Of a stretch of DNA of 64,000 nucleotides, positions 8,811 to 17,575 are shown one piece after another. Numbering within the stretch: position 1 is the stretch's first letter; each line of letters opens with the position of its first letter. The position numbers and the translations under genes are program-made. The notes beneath the pieces were generated by a model. The model saw only the letters and a list, made by a program, of their open reading frames with translations. It had not been told where the DNA came from and ran no database searches. This stretch comes from Telluribacter roseus (GTDB lineage Bacteria > Bacteroidota > Bacteroidia > Cytophagales > Spirosomataceae): the NCBI RefSeq assembly GCF_017355915.2, contig NZ_JAFEUV020000002.1, positions 372,001 through 436,000 of the forward strand, given 5' to 3'.

Positions 8811-9791
8811 ATGCAGGCTATACTACTGAAAGAACCCGGCTCCGCCGACCAGCTTTACCTGGGTGAGTGGCCTACTCCCGAGCCGGCATCCCATGAGATA
8901 CTGGTCCGGGTGCAGGCCACGGCGCTCAACCGGGCGGATCTGTTGCAGCGTGAAGGCAAGTATCCGCCCCCCGAAGGGGCTAGCCCTATCCTGGGGCTGG
9001 AAGTATCCGGTGTGGTTGAGGAAGTAGGTGAAGGCGTTACGTGCTGGCAAGTGGGCGACCGGGTGTTTGGGCTCCTGCCGGGCGGGGGCTACGCGCAGTA
9101 CGCGGTCATGCACGAAGATATGGCCATGCCTATACCAGGTACCTGGAACTTTGTGGATGCGGCTGCCGTACCCGAGGTATTTCTGACGGCCTTCCAGGCC
9201 CTCAACTGGATCGCCTACGTACAGCCGGGTGAGAGGGTACTACTACACGCCGGAGCCAGTGGTGTAGGTACGGCAGCCATCCAGCTGGCCCATGCCATGG
9301 GAGCCGAGGTACTGGTAACCAGCTCGGCAAGCAAACACGACCTATGCCGACAACTGGGAGCTACCCATACCATAGACTACCGCAAGGGGCCTTTCTTGGA
9401 AGAACTGCTGTCAGTAACTGACGGCCAGGGCGTTGATGTCATCGTGGATCCGGTGGGTGGCGACTACTTCAACCAAAATATCAAAGCCCTGAAGATGGAC
9501 GGGCGCCTGGTCATGCTGGCCGTGATGGGGGGCGCCAAAGTACCGGAGGTAAACCTGGGACCTATCCTGTTCAAAAGGTTACAGATAACAGGCTCCACGC
9601 TACGCTCCCGTTCGCGGGAGTACCAGATCCAGCTTACGCAGGATTTTATGGACTTTGCCTATGATCGCTTTCAAAGTGGGATGTTGAAGCCCGTGATTGA
9701 TACGGTTTTTGACTGGCAGGACGTGGCTGAGGCACATCGCTACATGGAGGCTAACCAGAACACCGGCAAGATCGTACTGAGGGTAGGGTAG
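8811..9791 (+). CDS. NAD(P)H:quinone oxidoreductase, zinc-independent MDR family
   Basis: A 326-residue medium-chain dehydrogenase/reductase of the quinone oxidoreductase (PIG3/QOR) type, which reduces quinones or enones using NADPH. The GroES-like N-terminal half includes 'ALNRADLLQREGKYPPP', a signature of the PIG3 branch. The Rossmann half has the nucleotide loop 'LLHAGASGVGTAAIQLA' near residue 145, and 'ATHTIDYRK' follows as the usual second beta strand. Zinc-ligating cysteines of alcohol dehydrogenases are absent. The gene starts at an ATG abutting a repeat tract and is followed after 66 bp by an amidohydrolase gene. Confidence 0.9.
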   Translation: MQAILLKEPGSADQLYLGEWPTPEPASHEILVRVQATALNRADLLQREGKYPPPEGASPILGLEVSGVVEEVGEGVTCWQVGDRVFGLLPGGGYAQYAVMHEDMAMPIPGTWNFVDAAAVPEVFLTAFQALNWIAYVQPGERVLLHAGASGVGTAAIQLAHAMGAEVLVTSSASKHDLCRQLGATHTIDYRKGPFLEELLSVTDGQGVDVIVDPVGGDYFNQNIKALKMDGRLVMLAVMGGAKVPEVNLGPILFKRLQITGSTLRSRSREYQIQLTQDFMDFAYDRFQSGMLKPVIDTVFDWQDVAEAHRYMEANQNTGKIVLRVG

Positions 9792-9857
9792 GTGCGAGTC
9801 CTGCGGCCAACGGATTTCTTTATATATTTACCCTTATTAAATATCTGATACTAACTT

Positions 9858-11054
9858 ATGTCTGATCTTCACCAGAAAATAAAACTACTTGCTAAGGATT
9901 ACGTAGCTGATGTAACGGCCAACCGTCACCACCTGCATATGAATCCGGAGCTATCCTTTAACGAACATAAAACGGCCCGCTTTGTAGCCGAACAGCTCCG
10001 GGCGCTGGGCCTAGAGCCGCAGGAAGGCGTAGCGGGTACCGGTGTAGTAGCTCTCATCGAAGGCCGTAACCCAACGAGCCGAGTAGTAGGTCTGCGGGCC
10101 GATATGGATGCCCTACCTATTCACGAAGCCAATGATGTACCCTATAAGTCCCAGGTACCGGGCGTGATGCACGCGTGTGGGCACGATGTACATACCTCGT
10201 CCCTGCTGGGAACGGCGCGTATCCTGCAGCAACTGCGTGGGGAGTTTGAGGGAACGGTGAAGCTGGTATTTCAGCCAGCCGAGGAGAAAGCTCCCGGAGG
10301 TGCCTCACTCATGATCAAAGAGGGTGTACTGGACAATCCCAAACCTGCCAGTATGGTAGGGCAACACGTAGCGCCTAACGTACCCGTAGGTAAGATCGGC
10401 TTCCGCGAAGGCATGTACATGGCCAGCACCGACGAGCTGTACCTGACCGTAAAGGGCAAAGGTGGACACGGTGCCATGCCCGATCAGCTAATTGATCCGG
10501 TACTGATGGCGTCACATATCATAGTAGCCCTGCAGCAGATCATCAGCCGCCACCGCAAGCCCGCCAATCCATCGGTACTGTCGTTTGGCCGTTTTATTGC
10601 CGATGGGGTGACCAATGTTATTCCTAATGAGGTAACCATCCAGGGTACCTGGCGGTGTATGGATGAGGAATGGCGGGAAGAAGGGCTGCGTAAGATGAAA
10701 AAAATGGCCGAAGGCATGGCCGATGCCATGGGTGGTAGCTGTGAGTTTGAGGTAGTACGCGGGTACCCTTTCCTCAAGAACCACCCCGAACTGACCCGCC
10801 GGATGAAAGCCGCCGCTGTGGAGTACATGGGAGCCGATAACGTAGTAGACCTTGATCTCTGGATGGCGGGCGAAGATTTTGCCTTTTACTCGCAGGTAGT
10901 GGATGCGTGCTTCTACCGGTTGGGTACCCGCAACGAAGCCAGAGGCATTGTATCAGGGGTACATACCCCTACTTTTGATATTGACGAAGAGGCGCTGGAA
11001 ATAGGGCCCGGGCTGATGAGCTGGTTGGCTATCCGTGAACTCAACCAACGCTAA
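9858..11054 (+). CDS. M20 family amidohydrolase (N-acyl amino acid / hippurate hydrolase type)
   Basis: A 398-residue metal-dependent amidohydrolase that cleaves N-acyl or N-acetyl groups from amino acids. Typical family blocks are 'MNPELSFNEHKTA', 'GLRADMDALPI', the metal-binding 'MHACGHDVH', and 'QPAEEKAPGG', which holds the catalytic Glu. A central dimerisation domain begins near 'GKGGHGAMP', and the last ligands lie in 'WMAGEDFAFY' and 'SGVHTPTFD'. No signal peptide is seen, so it is cytoplasmic. The downstream gene starts 2 bases after its stop, so they share a transcript. The precise acyl amino acid substrate is unknown. Confidence 0.93.
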   Translation: MSDLHQKIKLLAKDYVADVTANRHHLHMNPELSFNEHKTARFVAEQLRALGLEPQEGVAGTGVVALIEGRNPTSRVVGLRADMDALPIHEANDVPYKSQVPGVMHACGHDVHTSSLLGTARILQQLRGEFEGTVKLVFQPAEEKAPGGASLMIKEGVLDNPKPASMVGQHVAPNVPVGKIGFREGMYMASTDELYLTVKGKGGHGAMPDQLIDPVLMASHIIVALQQIISRHRKPANPSVLSFGRFIADGVTNVIPNEVTIQGTWRCMDEEWREEGLRKMKKMAEGMADAMGGSCEFEVVRGYPFLKNHPELTRRMKAAAVEYMGADNVVDLDLWMAGEDFAFYSQVVDACFYRLGTRNEARGIVSGVHTPTFDIDEEALEIGPGLMSWLAIRELNQR

Positions 11055-11056
11055 GC

Positions 11057-11935
11057 ATGGGTAGTCGCTGGATATTCACCTGGCTTTGCTGTTTGGTAGT
11101 CGGGACAACCCTTGGTCAGTCGGTACAGGGGCGCGTGGTGAATTATATAACAGGTTCCCCCGTAGCCTACGCCCTGGTGACCAATACTACCCGTACAACC
11201 GGCCTCTACACCGACACCAGCGGCCTGTTTCGCTGGTCAGGTACCCTGGAGGGGCTATTGGTCTCCGCCCCCGGCTATCAGACCCTGCGCATTGATAACT
11301 ACAATCCTGATTCCGTACTGAAGGTATCGCTGGTAGAGAAACCCCTTGTGCTGGAGCAGATGCCATCAACTGCCAACAAAAGGCCGCAGATGGTACAGAA
11401 AGGCGCCTGGCGAAAACGACCCAGTGGGTACTTTAGCTCCTGCCAGGCCGAGCAGCCCCGGGAGGTGGCCCTGTACATTCCTAATGAGAAGAATGAAGAA
11501 GGGGTACTACGGAAGGTTTCTTTCTACGTTTCTTCCAAAGGGAAGCAGCGGGCGCCTGTTCGGGTAAGAGTTTATAAAAATGCTGGCGGAATACCGGGCG
11601 ACGATCTGCTGGACGAAAGCGTAGTACTCACGCCTGGCCGTCCCTGGTATCGCTGGAAAGATGTAATCATTGGGCGGTACAATATACCGGTACCCAAAGA
11701 AGGCTTGTTTGTAGGGCTGGAGTGGCTGCACTCCGCCGATAGTACCTATGAGAGTCTGAATGGTACCGGAACGAGATGCTTCGGACAGATACTGGGGGTT
11801 ACCGATGAATTTGACAGGTGCCGTGGCTGGTACCGCACCAATGGAGGTAGCTGGGGCCAGGAACCTTGTAAAGCCGGTGAAACGAGTAAGACAGCCAGCC
11901 CGATGATACGGGTGGAGTGGCTAAGCTACCGGTAG
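11057..11935 (+). CDS. secreted protein with carboxypeptidase-regulatory-like (CarboxypepD_reg) domain
   Basis: A 292-residue protein with a signal peptide (WIFTWLCCLVVGTTLGQS). An Ig-like regulatory domain follows ('VQGRVVNYITGSPVAYALV...TDTSGLFRWSG'), of the kind that opens TonB-dependent receptors and many Bacteroidota surface proteins. The C-terminal ~160 residues (from 'GYFSSCQAEQPREVALYIPN') look like a beta-rich domain seen with this module; no catalytic motif was recognised. It follows the M20 gene by 2 bases, so it is translationally close to it, but a joint function is only a guess. It converges with deoC, 10 bp away. Confidence 0.7.
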   Translation: MGSRWIFTWLCCLVVGTTLGQSVQGRVVNYITGSPVAYALVTNTTRTTGLYTDTSGLFRWSGTLEGLLVSAPGYQTLRIDNYNPDSVLKVSLVEKPLVLEQMPSTANKRPQMVQKGAWRKRPSGYFSSCQAEQPREVALYIPNEKNEEGVLRKVSFYVSSKGKQRAPVRVRVYKNAGGIPGDDLLDESVVLTPGRPWYRWKDVIIGRYNIPVPKEGLFVGLEWLHSADSTYESLNGTGTRCFGQILGVTDEFDRCRGWYRTNGGSWGQEPCKAGETSKTASPMIRVEWLSYR

Positions 11936-11945
11936 CAGCCACTAC

Positions 11946-12581
11946 CTAGTGGGGAAACGGGAGCTCGATCCGCTCGGCTCCCGCTTTTTCTAAAGTATCA
12001 GGGCTTACGCCGGATAGGGTGGAGGTACCTATTTTCAAGCCGGTAACCTGGGGGAGTAGCTCTCTGAGGCGAGTAGTTGCCGATAGTAAAGTACCTGCAT
12101 CATTGAGCAACACCTTCACGTAGTCAGCACCGGCATCAGATAAGGTTTTTAGTAGCTTAGGAAGTGTGGGTTCGGCAATCTGGTGTAGCTCAAGTCTTAC
12201 CGTCAGGGGTTTTTCCTGGTCGTGAAGGTATTTGGCCAGCTTCACCGTCTCAATCTTGATCCATCCCGCTGAGGCCGACTGCCAGGCCGACACATTCAGT
12301 GTAAGCTCAATGGCACTAGCTCCATCTTTCAGAGCCAGCTCAGCTTCCAGTTGCTTGGCCTCGGTGCGCTGGTAGCCGTAGGGGGACCCAACCACCGCCA
12401 CCAGCTCTGCTGCATGCGCTTGTCCCATGTCTCTTCGTAACTTTTTGGTCCAGAAGGGAGGCACCGCCAGAGCCGCCAGCTTGTGCTCTTCCACCGCATG
12501 GAGTGCCTGGTACATAGCATCCACCGTAGCGGTAGGGCTCAGTACGGCCAGCTCAGTAATGGACGGATAGTAGCTCGACAT
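11946..12581 (-). CDS. deoC: deoxyribose-phosphate aldolase (DeoC family)
   Basis: A 211-residue TIM-barrel aldolase that splits 2-deoxyribose 5-phosphate into acetaldehyde and glyceraldehyde 3-phosphate in nucleoside breakdown. The family is recognised from 'GAASAIELTLNVSAW'-type strands, 'ADYVKVLLNDAGT', whose Lys aligns with the Schiff-base lysine, and 'TGLKIGTSTL', whose Lys aligns with the second active-site lysine. The usual VKTSTG signature is altered to VKVLLN, so this is a divergent member, also shorter than the ~250-residue enzymes. It may act on a related substrate. It is a single gene with no other nucleoside-salvage gene beside it. Confidence 0.72.
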   Translation of the reverse strand: MSSYYPSITELAVLSPTATVDAMYQALHAVEEHKLAALAVPPFWTKKLRRDMGQAHAAELVAVVGSPYGYQRTEAKQLEAELALKDGASAIELTLNVSAWQSASAGWIKIETVKLAKYLHDQEKPLTVRLELHQIAEPTLPKLLKTLSDAGADYVKVLLNDAGTLLSATTRLRELLPQVTGLKIGTSTLSGVSPDTLEKAGAERIELPFPH

Positions 12582-12654
12582 GCGGTAGCAGAGATGTGGT
12601 ATTCTGATGACTCAATTAGCCAGTAAAATGTTTGTGGAGGGAAGACAGGTACTA

Positions 12655-12696
12655 AAATAAAAAAAGCCACAATAAAGGCAGTGCTCATCGTGGCTT
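12655..12696 (-). terminator. rho-independent terminator after the GT2 gene
   Basis: On the minus strand, AAGCCAC (12696-12690) pairs with GTGGCTT (12670-12664) around a 19-base loop and is followed by TTTTTATTTTAG. It starts 20 bases after the glycosyltransferase stop and separates that gene from deoC. Confidence 0.78.
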
Positions 12697-12716
12697 ATGG
12701 TCAGTATGGTTAGCTC

Positions 12717-13493
12717 CTACTCCGCGACAGGATTCTGTGCGACAGGCGTTGTTTCTCTCTTTTCAGGAATGTAGCTTCTGAAGAAGCTCCCGATCTTTAA
12801 GCTAATCACTCCCCAAATGGCTTCCTTAAAAATACCGGCTGACATCTTGGAAGCCCCTTTGGTACGATCCGTGAAAATAATAGGTACCTCGGTGAGGCTG
12901 AATCCGTACTTCCAGGCATTAAACTTCATCTCGATCTGGAAGGCATACCCGATAAAGCGGATGCGTTCCAGCTGGATGGTCTGTAGTACGCGGCTTCGGT
13001 AGCAGATAAAGCCGGCGGTAGGGTCCATAATAGGCATGCCCGTTACCATGCGCACGTAATAACCGGCAAAGTAGGACATCAGTACGCGTCCGATCGGCCA
13101 GTTGACTACATTAACCCCTTTGATGTAGCGCGATCCGATGGCTATGTCGTGCCCCTCTTCGTGGCAGGCCCGGTACAGACGCACCAGATCCTCGGGATTA
13201 TGGGAGAAGTCGGCGTCCATCTCGAACAGATATTCGTATCCTCTGGCCAGCGCCCACTGAAACCCATTGATATACGCTGTGCCTAACCCTAACTTGCCCT
13301 TACGTTCGAGCATATGCAGTTGAGCCGGGTACTCATGCTGGAGTTCTTTTACCTTCAGGGCTGTACCATCCGGTGAGCCATCATCTACAATGAGTATATG
13401 AAAGGGGTGAGATAGCGTGAAGACCTTCCTGATGATGGCTTCAATATTTTCAATCTCGTTGTAGGTAGGTATAATGACAATAGAGTTGCTCAA
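12717..13493 (-). CDS. polyprenol-phosphate mannosyltransferase-like GT2 enzyme
   Basis: A 258-residue family-2 glycosyltransferase of the dolichol-phosphate mannose synthase type, which moves mannose from GDP-mannose to a polyprenyl phosphate at the inner membrane. Motifs are 'VIIPTYNEIENIE' at the N-terminus, 'ILIVDDGSPDGT', the metal-binding 'FEMDADFSHNP' and 'FTDRTKGASKMS'. It lacks C-terminal transmembrane helices, as in soluble bacterial DPM synthases. The start is a TTG at 13493: an in-frame stop lies a few codons upstream with no ATG between, and the reading from TTG gives exactly the N-terminus expected of the family. Confidence 0.9.
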   Translation of the reverse strand: MSNSIVIIPTYNEIENIEAIIRKVFTLSHPFHILIVDDGSPDGTALKVKELQHEYPAQLHMLERKGKLGLGTAYINGFQWALARGYEYLFEMDADFSHNPEDLVRLYRACHEEGHDIAIGSRYIKGVNVVNWPIGRVLMSYFAGYYVRMVTGMPIMDPTAGFICYRSRVLQTIQLERIRFIGYAFQIEMKFNAWKYGFSLTEVPIIFTDRTKGASKMSAGIFKEAIWGVISLKIGSFFRSYIPEKRETTPVAQNPVAE

Positions 13494-13610
13494 GACTTTC
13501 TCGAATGTTTTTTAGATTAATAATGGAAAGCGTGGTGATTCCACCGCCATCTTGTCTATTGGAAAAACAGTAGTCGTATGAACCCCAAAAATCTCAAATA
13601 TTAACAACAA

Positions 13611-13982
13611 TTACAGCTTGATGTTGTTTTTCTTTTCACGTGCTTCTATGTTTTTTAATACTTTTTCATAAATCCGTGTCATATACTGAGGATGAGTGGT
13701 ATAAAACGCATAGCTTTCCTTGTAGCGAAGCGTATCTACCTTGTGCTTGGCCCATATCTGCTTCTGGAGTTGATTGAATACCAGGGCCGACGAATCCAGC
13801 GACTGTAGCTGCAGGCGGGACACCCGCGATTCGGCCAGGTGAATATCAGCCAGTATCGCCGCCATTTTATCTTCCTCAATGATATCCTTAGGAGGTTGCT
13901 CTTCCGAATCGCACGCCATAAGCATCAGTAACAGGCTCAGACAAGCCAGTACCTGACGCGGTAAAAAAAGGAATCGACGCAT
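13611..13982 (-). CDS. DUF4296 lipoprotein
   Basis: A 123-residue small lipoprotein. The signal peptide ends in the lipobox 'LMLMAC' near residue 24, followed by an acidic linker. The mature part carries the DUF4296 pattern 'KMAAILADIHLAESR', then an amphipathic region with 'YKESYAFYTTHPQYMTRIYEKVL', shown here in parts only: YKESYAFY and RIYEKVL. DUF4296 proteins are widespread in Bacteroidota and often sit beside GT2 or DUF58 genes, as here; function is unknown. It is divergent from the DUF58 gene. Confidence 0.85.
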   Translation of the reverse strand: MRRFLFLPRQVLACLSLLLMLMACDSEEQPPKDIIEEDKMAAILADIHLAESRVSRLQLQSLDSSALVFNQLQKQIWAKHKVDTLRYKESYAFYTTHPQYMTRIYEKVLKNIEAREKKNNIKL

Positions 13983-13999
13983 GATCTTCTTAAATTAGC

Positions 14000-14007
14000 T
14001 ATCTTTG
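14000..14007 (+). promoter_or_regulatory. candidate -7 box for the DUF58-BatD-BatA-rnhB operon
   Basis: TATCTTTG matches the Bacteroidota -7 consensus TAnnTTTG and lies 56 bases before the DUF58 ATG. No clear -33 TTG at the usual spacing. Confidence 0.6.
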
Positions 14008-14063
14008 TTTAGTACGCTCAACGCTGCAAAGTTGGTAATTCTTTTGCAGAACCTGTATTTATT

Positions 14064-14954
14064 ATGTTTGAACAGTTTTTGACAAAGCTCCGTAAGTACG
14101 AGATCCGGATGCGCAAAGCGGTTAACAGCGAGCGTCATGGTAACTTCCACTCGGTGTTTAAGGGGTCGGGTCTTGAGTTTGATGATCTGCGGCTCTACCA
14201 GTATGGCGACGACGTGCGGACGATCGACTGGAACACCTCGGCCAAGGGGCACGGTACCTATATCAAGATATTCAAGGAAGAAAAGGAGCAGACGGTATTC
14301 TTCATGGTAGATGTAAGCGCCTCTCAGGAAGTAGGCGATGCGGTACGCCAGAAGATTGACGCTGCCAAGGAGATATGCGGGGTACTTACGCTGGCGGCCA
14401 TACGGGAAGCCAGCCGGGTAGGTATGATGTGCTTTACCGACCGTAAGGAGAAGTACATCCGTCCGTCGGATGGTATGAAGCACGGGTACAGCCTGATATC
14501 GGAGCTGTTTAAGCTGCAGCCCGAGTCAACCAAGACCAACCTTTCGGAGGCTATTCTGCTGGCTTTGAATGTACTGAAGCGGCGGAGTCTGATATTCCTG
14601 ATCTCTGATTTTATTGATAAGGATTACGAGCATAACCTGAAAGCCCTGGCCCGCAAGCACGACCTGATCGTAATCCATGTGCATGACCAGCGGGAGACTA
14701 ATCTACCCAAGCTGGGCATAATACCGGTGTATGATGCGGAGCGGCAGAGTATGGTGTGGATCAATACCTCCTCATCGCGCTACCGGACCGGTATGCGGGA
14801 GCAGTACGTGAAGCGTCGTCAGGAGCTGGAGCGGCTTTGCCGGCAGAATAAGGCCGACTACCTTTCGTTAAATACGCAGGAAGACTACGTACCCGCTCTG
14901 ATACGATTGTTCAGGGTAAGACGTTACGTGAAAGGTACCTCCGAGCGTGTATAG
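14064..14954 (+). CDS. DUF58 domain protein (MoxR/Bat-associated)
   Basis: A 296-residue cytoplasmic DUF58 protein. The core signature 'GSGLEFDDLRLYQYGDDVRTIDWNTSA' is present around residue 33; key parts are EFDDLR and DVRTIDWN. A VWA-like fold with 'FFMVDVSASQ' (DxSxS, MIDAS-like) follows. Such proteins usually sit in moxR-DUF58-bat operons and are thought to work with a MoxR AAA+ ATPase in folding or assembling envelope proteins. Here it heads a run with a BatD-like protein, a BatA-like VWA protein and rnhB, but no moxR gene lies in the window. Confidence 0.9.
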   Translation: MFEQFLTKLRKYEIRMRKAVNSERHGNFHSVFKGSGLEFDDLRLYQYGDDVRTIDWNTSAKGHGTYIKIFKEEKEQTVFFMVDVSASQEVGDAVRQKIDAAKEICGVLTLAAIREASRVGMMCFTDRKEKYIRPSDGMKHGYSLISELFKLQPESTKTNLSEAILLALNVLKRRSLIFLISDFIDKDYEHNLKALARKHDLIVIHVHDQRETNLPKLGIIPVYDAERQSMVWINTSSSRYRTGMREQYVKRRQELERLCRQNKADYLSLNTQEDYVPALIRLFRVRRYVKGTSERV

Positions 14955-14983
14955 TAAAGTACCCTCCGATTTTAAATTAAGAT

Positions 14984-15946
14984 TTGGGTTTGTCCTTTTT
15001 AGATTACATACATTCCTGGTTTCGCTCCCTCCATTTACCTGTGGTAGTGAGCCTGTTGCTGGGCGTACTACCGGCTCAGGTGGCGTCGGCACAGTCTGCG
15101 AAGCCTAAGGGGCAGTTCATGACCGATACGATTCGGGTAGGGAAGCCCTTCCTCTACTCGCTTAGCTACCGGCACGATCCGGCGCAGGAGGTATTCTTCC
15201 CGGATACTACGTTCGATTTTTCTCCTTTTCAGGTACTTAATCAGGAGTACTTTATCACCCAGACCGACGAGCGCGGTAGCCTCGACAGCACCGTATACCG
15301 GCTGGTATCGTTTGAAGTAACACCCACCCAACCCCTGTCTTTGCCGGTATTCGTCCTGAACAACAACGACTGTACAGCCGTGTATGCTGCTCCCGATACT
15401 GTATTTATCCGTTTTTTGCCGGAAGTGGTACAAAACGACAGCCTGGCCCTGCAGGCCGATACCAAAGTAGTACCTTTGCGCAGGCAGTTCAACTATGCGG
15501 TATTTCTGGGCGTGGTGGCTGCGGTGGCGGGGCTTAGCCTGCTTATCTACTGGCTGTTTGGGCGTAGTATCAATAGGCAGTGGCAGATGTTTCAGCTACA
15601 GCGCCGGCACCGGGAGTTTGTCCGCACCTTCAACCGCCTTAACCGCAACGCCCGGGAGCGCAATAGCGTGTCTGACGCCGAAAAGGCCGTGATCGTATGG
15701 AAGAAGTACCTGGAGCGTGTAGAAGAGAAGCCCTTCGCGACCTATACCACCCGGGAAATCTTGGATAATATTCCGGATGAGCCCCTAGCCGATGCCCTGA
15801 AAGATATTGATGGTACCATCTACGGTCAGGTACGGTCCAAGAACATGGATGTATCCCTGCAGGTACTACGAACGGTGGCCCTGCGGTCGTATCGCCGCCG
15901 CCGCCGCGAGATAGCTCAGGTGGGCAAAGAACCAGTGACAGAATAA
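14984..15946 (+). CDS. BatD-like membrane protein of the Bat operon, TTG start
   Basis: A 320-residue protein with an N-terminal signal peptide (LHLPVVVSLLLGVLPAQVASA). It has a periplasmic beta-rich region of ~120 residues, one transmembrane helix near residue 175 (VFLGVVAAVAGLSLLIYWLF) and a basic cytoplasmic tail of ~120 residues. This architecture and the position between DUF58 and a VWA protein match BatD/BatB-associated proteins of aerotolerance-type operons. No ATG exists between the upstream in-frame stop at 14978 and residue ~46, so translation must begin at TTG 14984 or TTG 14990. The role in envelope assembly is inferred from context only. Confidence 0.72.
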   Translation: MGLSFLDYIHSWFRSLHLPVVVSLLLGVLPAQVASAQSAKPKGQFMTDTIRVGKPFLYSLSYRHDPAQEVFFPDTTFDFSPFQVLNQEYFITQTDERGSLDSTVYRLVSFEVTPTQPLSLPVFVLNNNDCTAVYAAPDTVFIRFLPEVVQNDSLALQADTKVVPLRRQFNYAVFLGVVAAVAGLSLLIYWLFGRSINRQWQMFQLQRRHREFVRTFNRLNRNARERNSVSDAEKAVIVWKKYLERVEEKPFATYTTREILDNIPDEPLADALKDIDGTIYGQVRSKNMDVSLQVLRTVALRSYRRRRREIAQVGKEPVTE

Positions 15947-15954
15947 ACAGTACT

Positions 15955-16983
15955 ATGGAGCAGCAATGGTTTTCGCTTGAATGGTTTGGATGGAATACCC
16001 TGCGGTCGTTTCACTGGGTACATCCTTACTTTCTGTACGCTATCCCGGCCATCCCTCTGCTGCTATGGCTACGTTACCTGTTTCACCGGAGCGCCAAGCA
16101 GCACCTGGCTATGCCCTACGAGGCTACGGCTACTCCCGAAGACTGGATGACGCGGCTACGATACGTGCAGCCGGTAGCCGTGGTACTGGCCCTGATGCTG
16201 GTGCTGGTGTCGCTGGCGCGCCCCCAGATGATTACCGAACGCACCGACCGCTACTCGGAAGGGATAGACATTACACTGCTCCTGGATATATCGGACTCCA
16301 TGCTGGAAAAAGACCTGGAACCAAACCGCTTGGCAGCGGCCAAGCGGGTAGCCCGAAGCTTCATTGAAGGACGGTTGCACGACCGGATCGGACTCATCAT
16401 TTTTGCGGGGGAGGCTTTCTCCCTGTGTCCGCTTACTACGGATTACCAGCTCCTGTACTCTTTTCTGGATGATATTAATTCGGATATGATCCGGACCACG
16501 GGTACGGCTATTGGTAGTGCCCTGGCCGTAGCCGTAAACCGCATGCGCGAATCAAAAAGTGAAAGTAAGGTAGCCATTCTTATTAGCGACGGGGACAACA
16601 CCTCCGGTAACCTCGACCCGCTGACGGCGGCACGTCTGGCCAAGGCCTTTGGGGTACGTATCTACACGATTGCGGTAGGTAAAGCGGTCGTACGTACCGC
16701 CCGGGCCGATACGCTACGAACTACCTCTAATGACTTTGTGGATGAGAGCGAGATGCAACGAATAGCGGCTGCCGCCGATGGTAAGTTTTTCAGAGCCGCG
16801 GACACCAATGCGCTCCGGAATGTGTTTGCTCAGATAAATCAGCTCGAAAAGGTGAAGTACCGCGATGTGATGTACCGCGAGGTAAAGGACCACTACCGGG
16901 TGTACCTGTACTGGGCAGTACTGCTGCTGTTGATTGCACTGGCTACCAAGAGTACCTTTATGGCCAATATACTGGAAGATTAA
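15955..16983 (+). CDS. BatA-like VWA domain membrane protein
   Basis: A 342-residue protein with two N-terminal transmembrane helices (around 'FLYAIPAIPLLLWL' and 'PVAVVLALMLVLVSLA'), a periplasm- or cytoplasm-facing von Willebrand A domain and a C-terminal helix near residue 320. The MIDAS metal site reads 'LLLDISDSMLEKD' (DxSxS), with the later MIDAS residues in 'RTTGTAIGSAL' and 'ILISDGDNTSGN'. This is the standard layout of BatA/BatB proteins, which act with MoxR ATPases. Its stop codon overlaps the rnhB start by one base (TAATG), so rnhB translation is probably coupled to it. Confidence 0.9.
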   Translation: MEQQWFSLEWFGWNTLRSFHWVHPYFLYAIPAIPLLLWLRYLFHRSAKQHLAMPYEATATPEDWMTRLRYVQPVAVVLALMLVLVSLARPQMITERTDRYSEGIDITLLLDISDSMLEKDLEPNRLAAAKRVARSFIEGRLHDRIGLIIFAGEAFSLCPLTTDYQLLYSFLDDINSDMIRTTGTAIGSALAVAVNRMRESKSESKVAILISDGDNTSGNLDPLTAARLAKAFGVRIYTIAVGKAVVRTARADTLRTTSNDFVDESEMQRIAAAADGKFFRAADTNALRNVFAQINQLEKVKYRDVMYREVKDHYRVYLYWAVLLLLIALATKSTFMANILED

Positions 16984-17561
16984 TGTTACGTTCTTACTAT
17001 AATCAGAATACCCTGGAAGCAGGGCTGGATGAGGTAGGGCGCGGATGCCTGGCCGGACCGGTAGTAGCGGCCGCCGTCATTCTCCCCGCTGACTACACGC
17101 ATCCCCTCCTGAACGATTCGAAGCAGCTTACCAAAGTACAGCGGGATGCCCTGCAGAAAGAGATCATGCAGGACGCCGTGGCCTGGGCGGTAGCGGAGGT
17201 TTGTAATAATCAGATTGACGAGATCAATATCCTGAAGGCTAGCTTTCTGGCCATGCACCGGGCGGTAGATCAACTGGGGGTACGTCCGGAACACCTGCTG
17301 GTGGATGGGAACCGATTTATACCGTACCCTATGATCCCACATACCTGTATCATCAAAGGTGACTCGCACTACCTGTCTATAGCGGCAGCCTCGGTTCTGG
17401 CCAAGACCTATCGTGACGAGCTTATGGAGCGCCTGGCGGTAGAGTACCCGCACTACGGATGGGAGCAGAACGTAGGCTACCCGACGCCGCGGCATCGTCG
17501 GGCTATTCAGGAGCATGGGCCCTGCCCTTACCACCGAATGAGCTTCCGCCTGGTAAAGTAA
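16983..17561 (+). CDS. rnhB: ribonuclease HII
   Basis: A 192-residue RNase HII, which cuts RNA in RNA-DNA hybrids and removes single ribonucleotides from DNA. The N-terminal signature 'LDEVGRGCLAGPVVAAAVIL' holds the first acidic metal ligands. Later ligands appear in 'HLLVDGNRF' and 'AAASVLAKTYRDELM'. Length and motifs are complete. The ATG overlaps the batA-like stop by one base, placing a nucleic-acid repair gene as last member of an envelope-stress-type operon. A short hairpin overlaps its stop codon. Confidence 0.95.
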   Translation: MLRSYYNQNTLEAGLDEVGRGCLAGPVVAAAVILPADYTHPLLNDSKQLTKVQRDALQKEIMQDAVAWAVAEVCNNQIDEINILKASFLAMHRAVDQLGVRPEHLLVDGNRFIPYPMIPHTCIIKGDSHYLSIAAASVLAKTYRDELMERLAVEYPHYGWEQNVGYPTPRHRRAIQEHGPCPYHRMSFRLVK

Positions 17562-17575
17562 GCCGGAGCTTACTT
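17556..17575. terminator. short hairpin spanning the stop codons of rnhB and the DUF2480 gene
   Basis: AAGTAAGC / GCTTACTT (17556-17563 and 17568-17575) with a 4-base loop. The arms contain the rnhB TAA (17559-17561) and, on the other strand, the DUF2480 stop (17570-17572). It has 8-bp arms and weak U-tracts, so it may be only a partial terminator. Confidence 0.45.
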
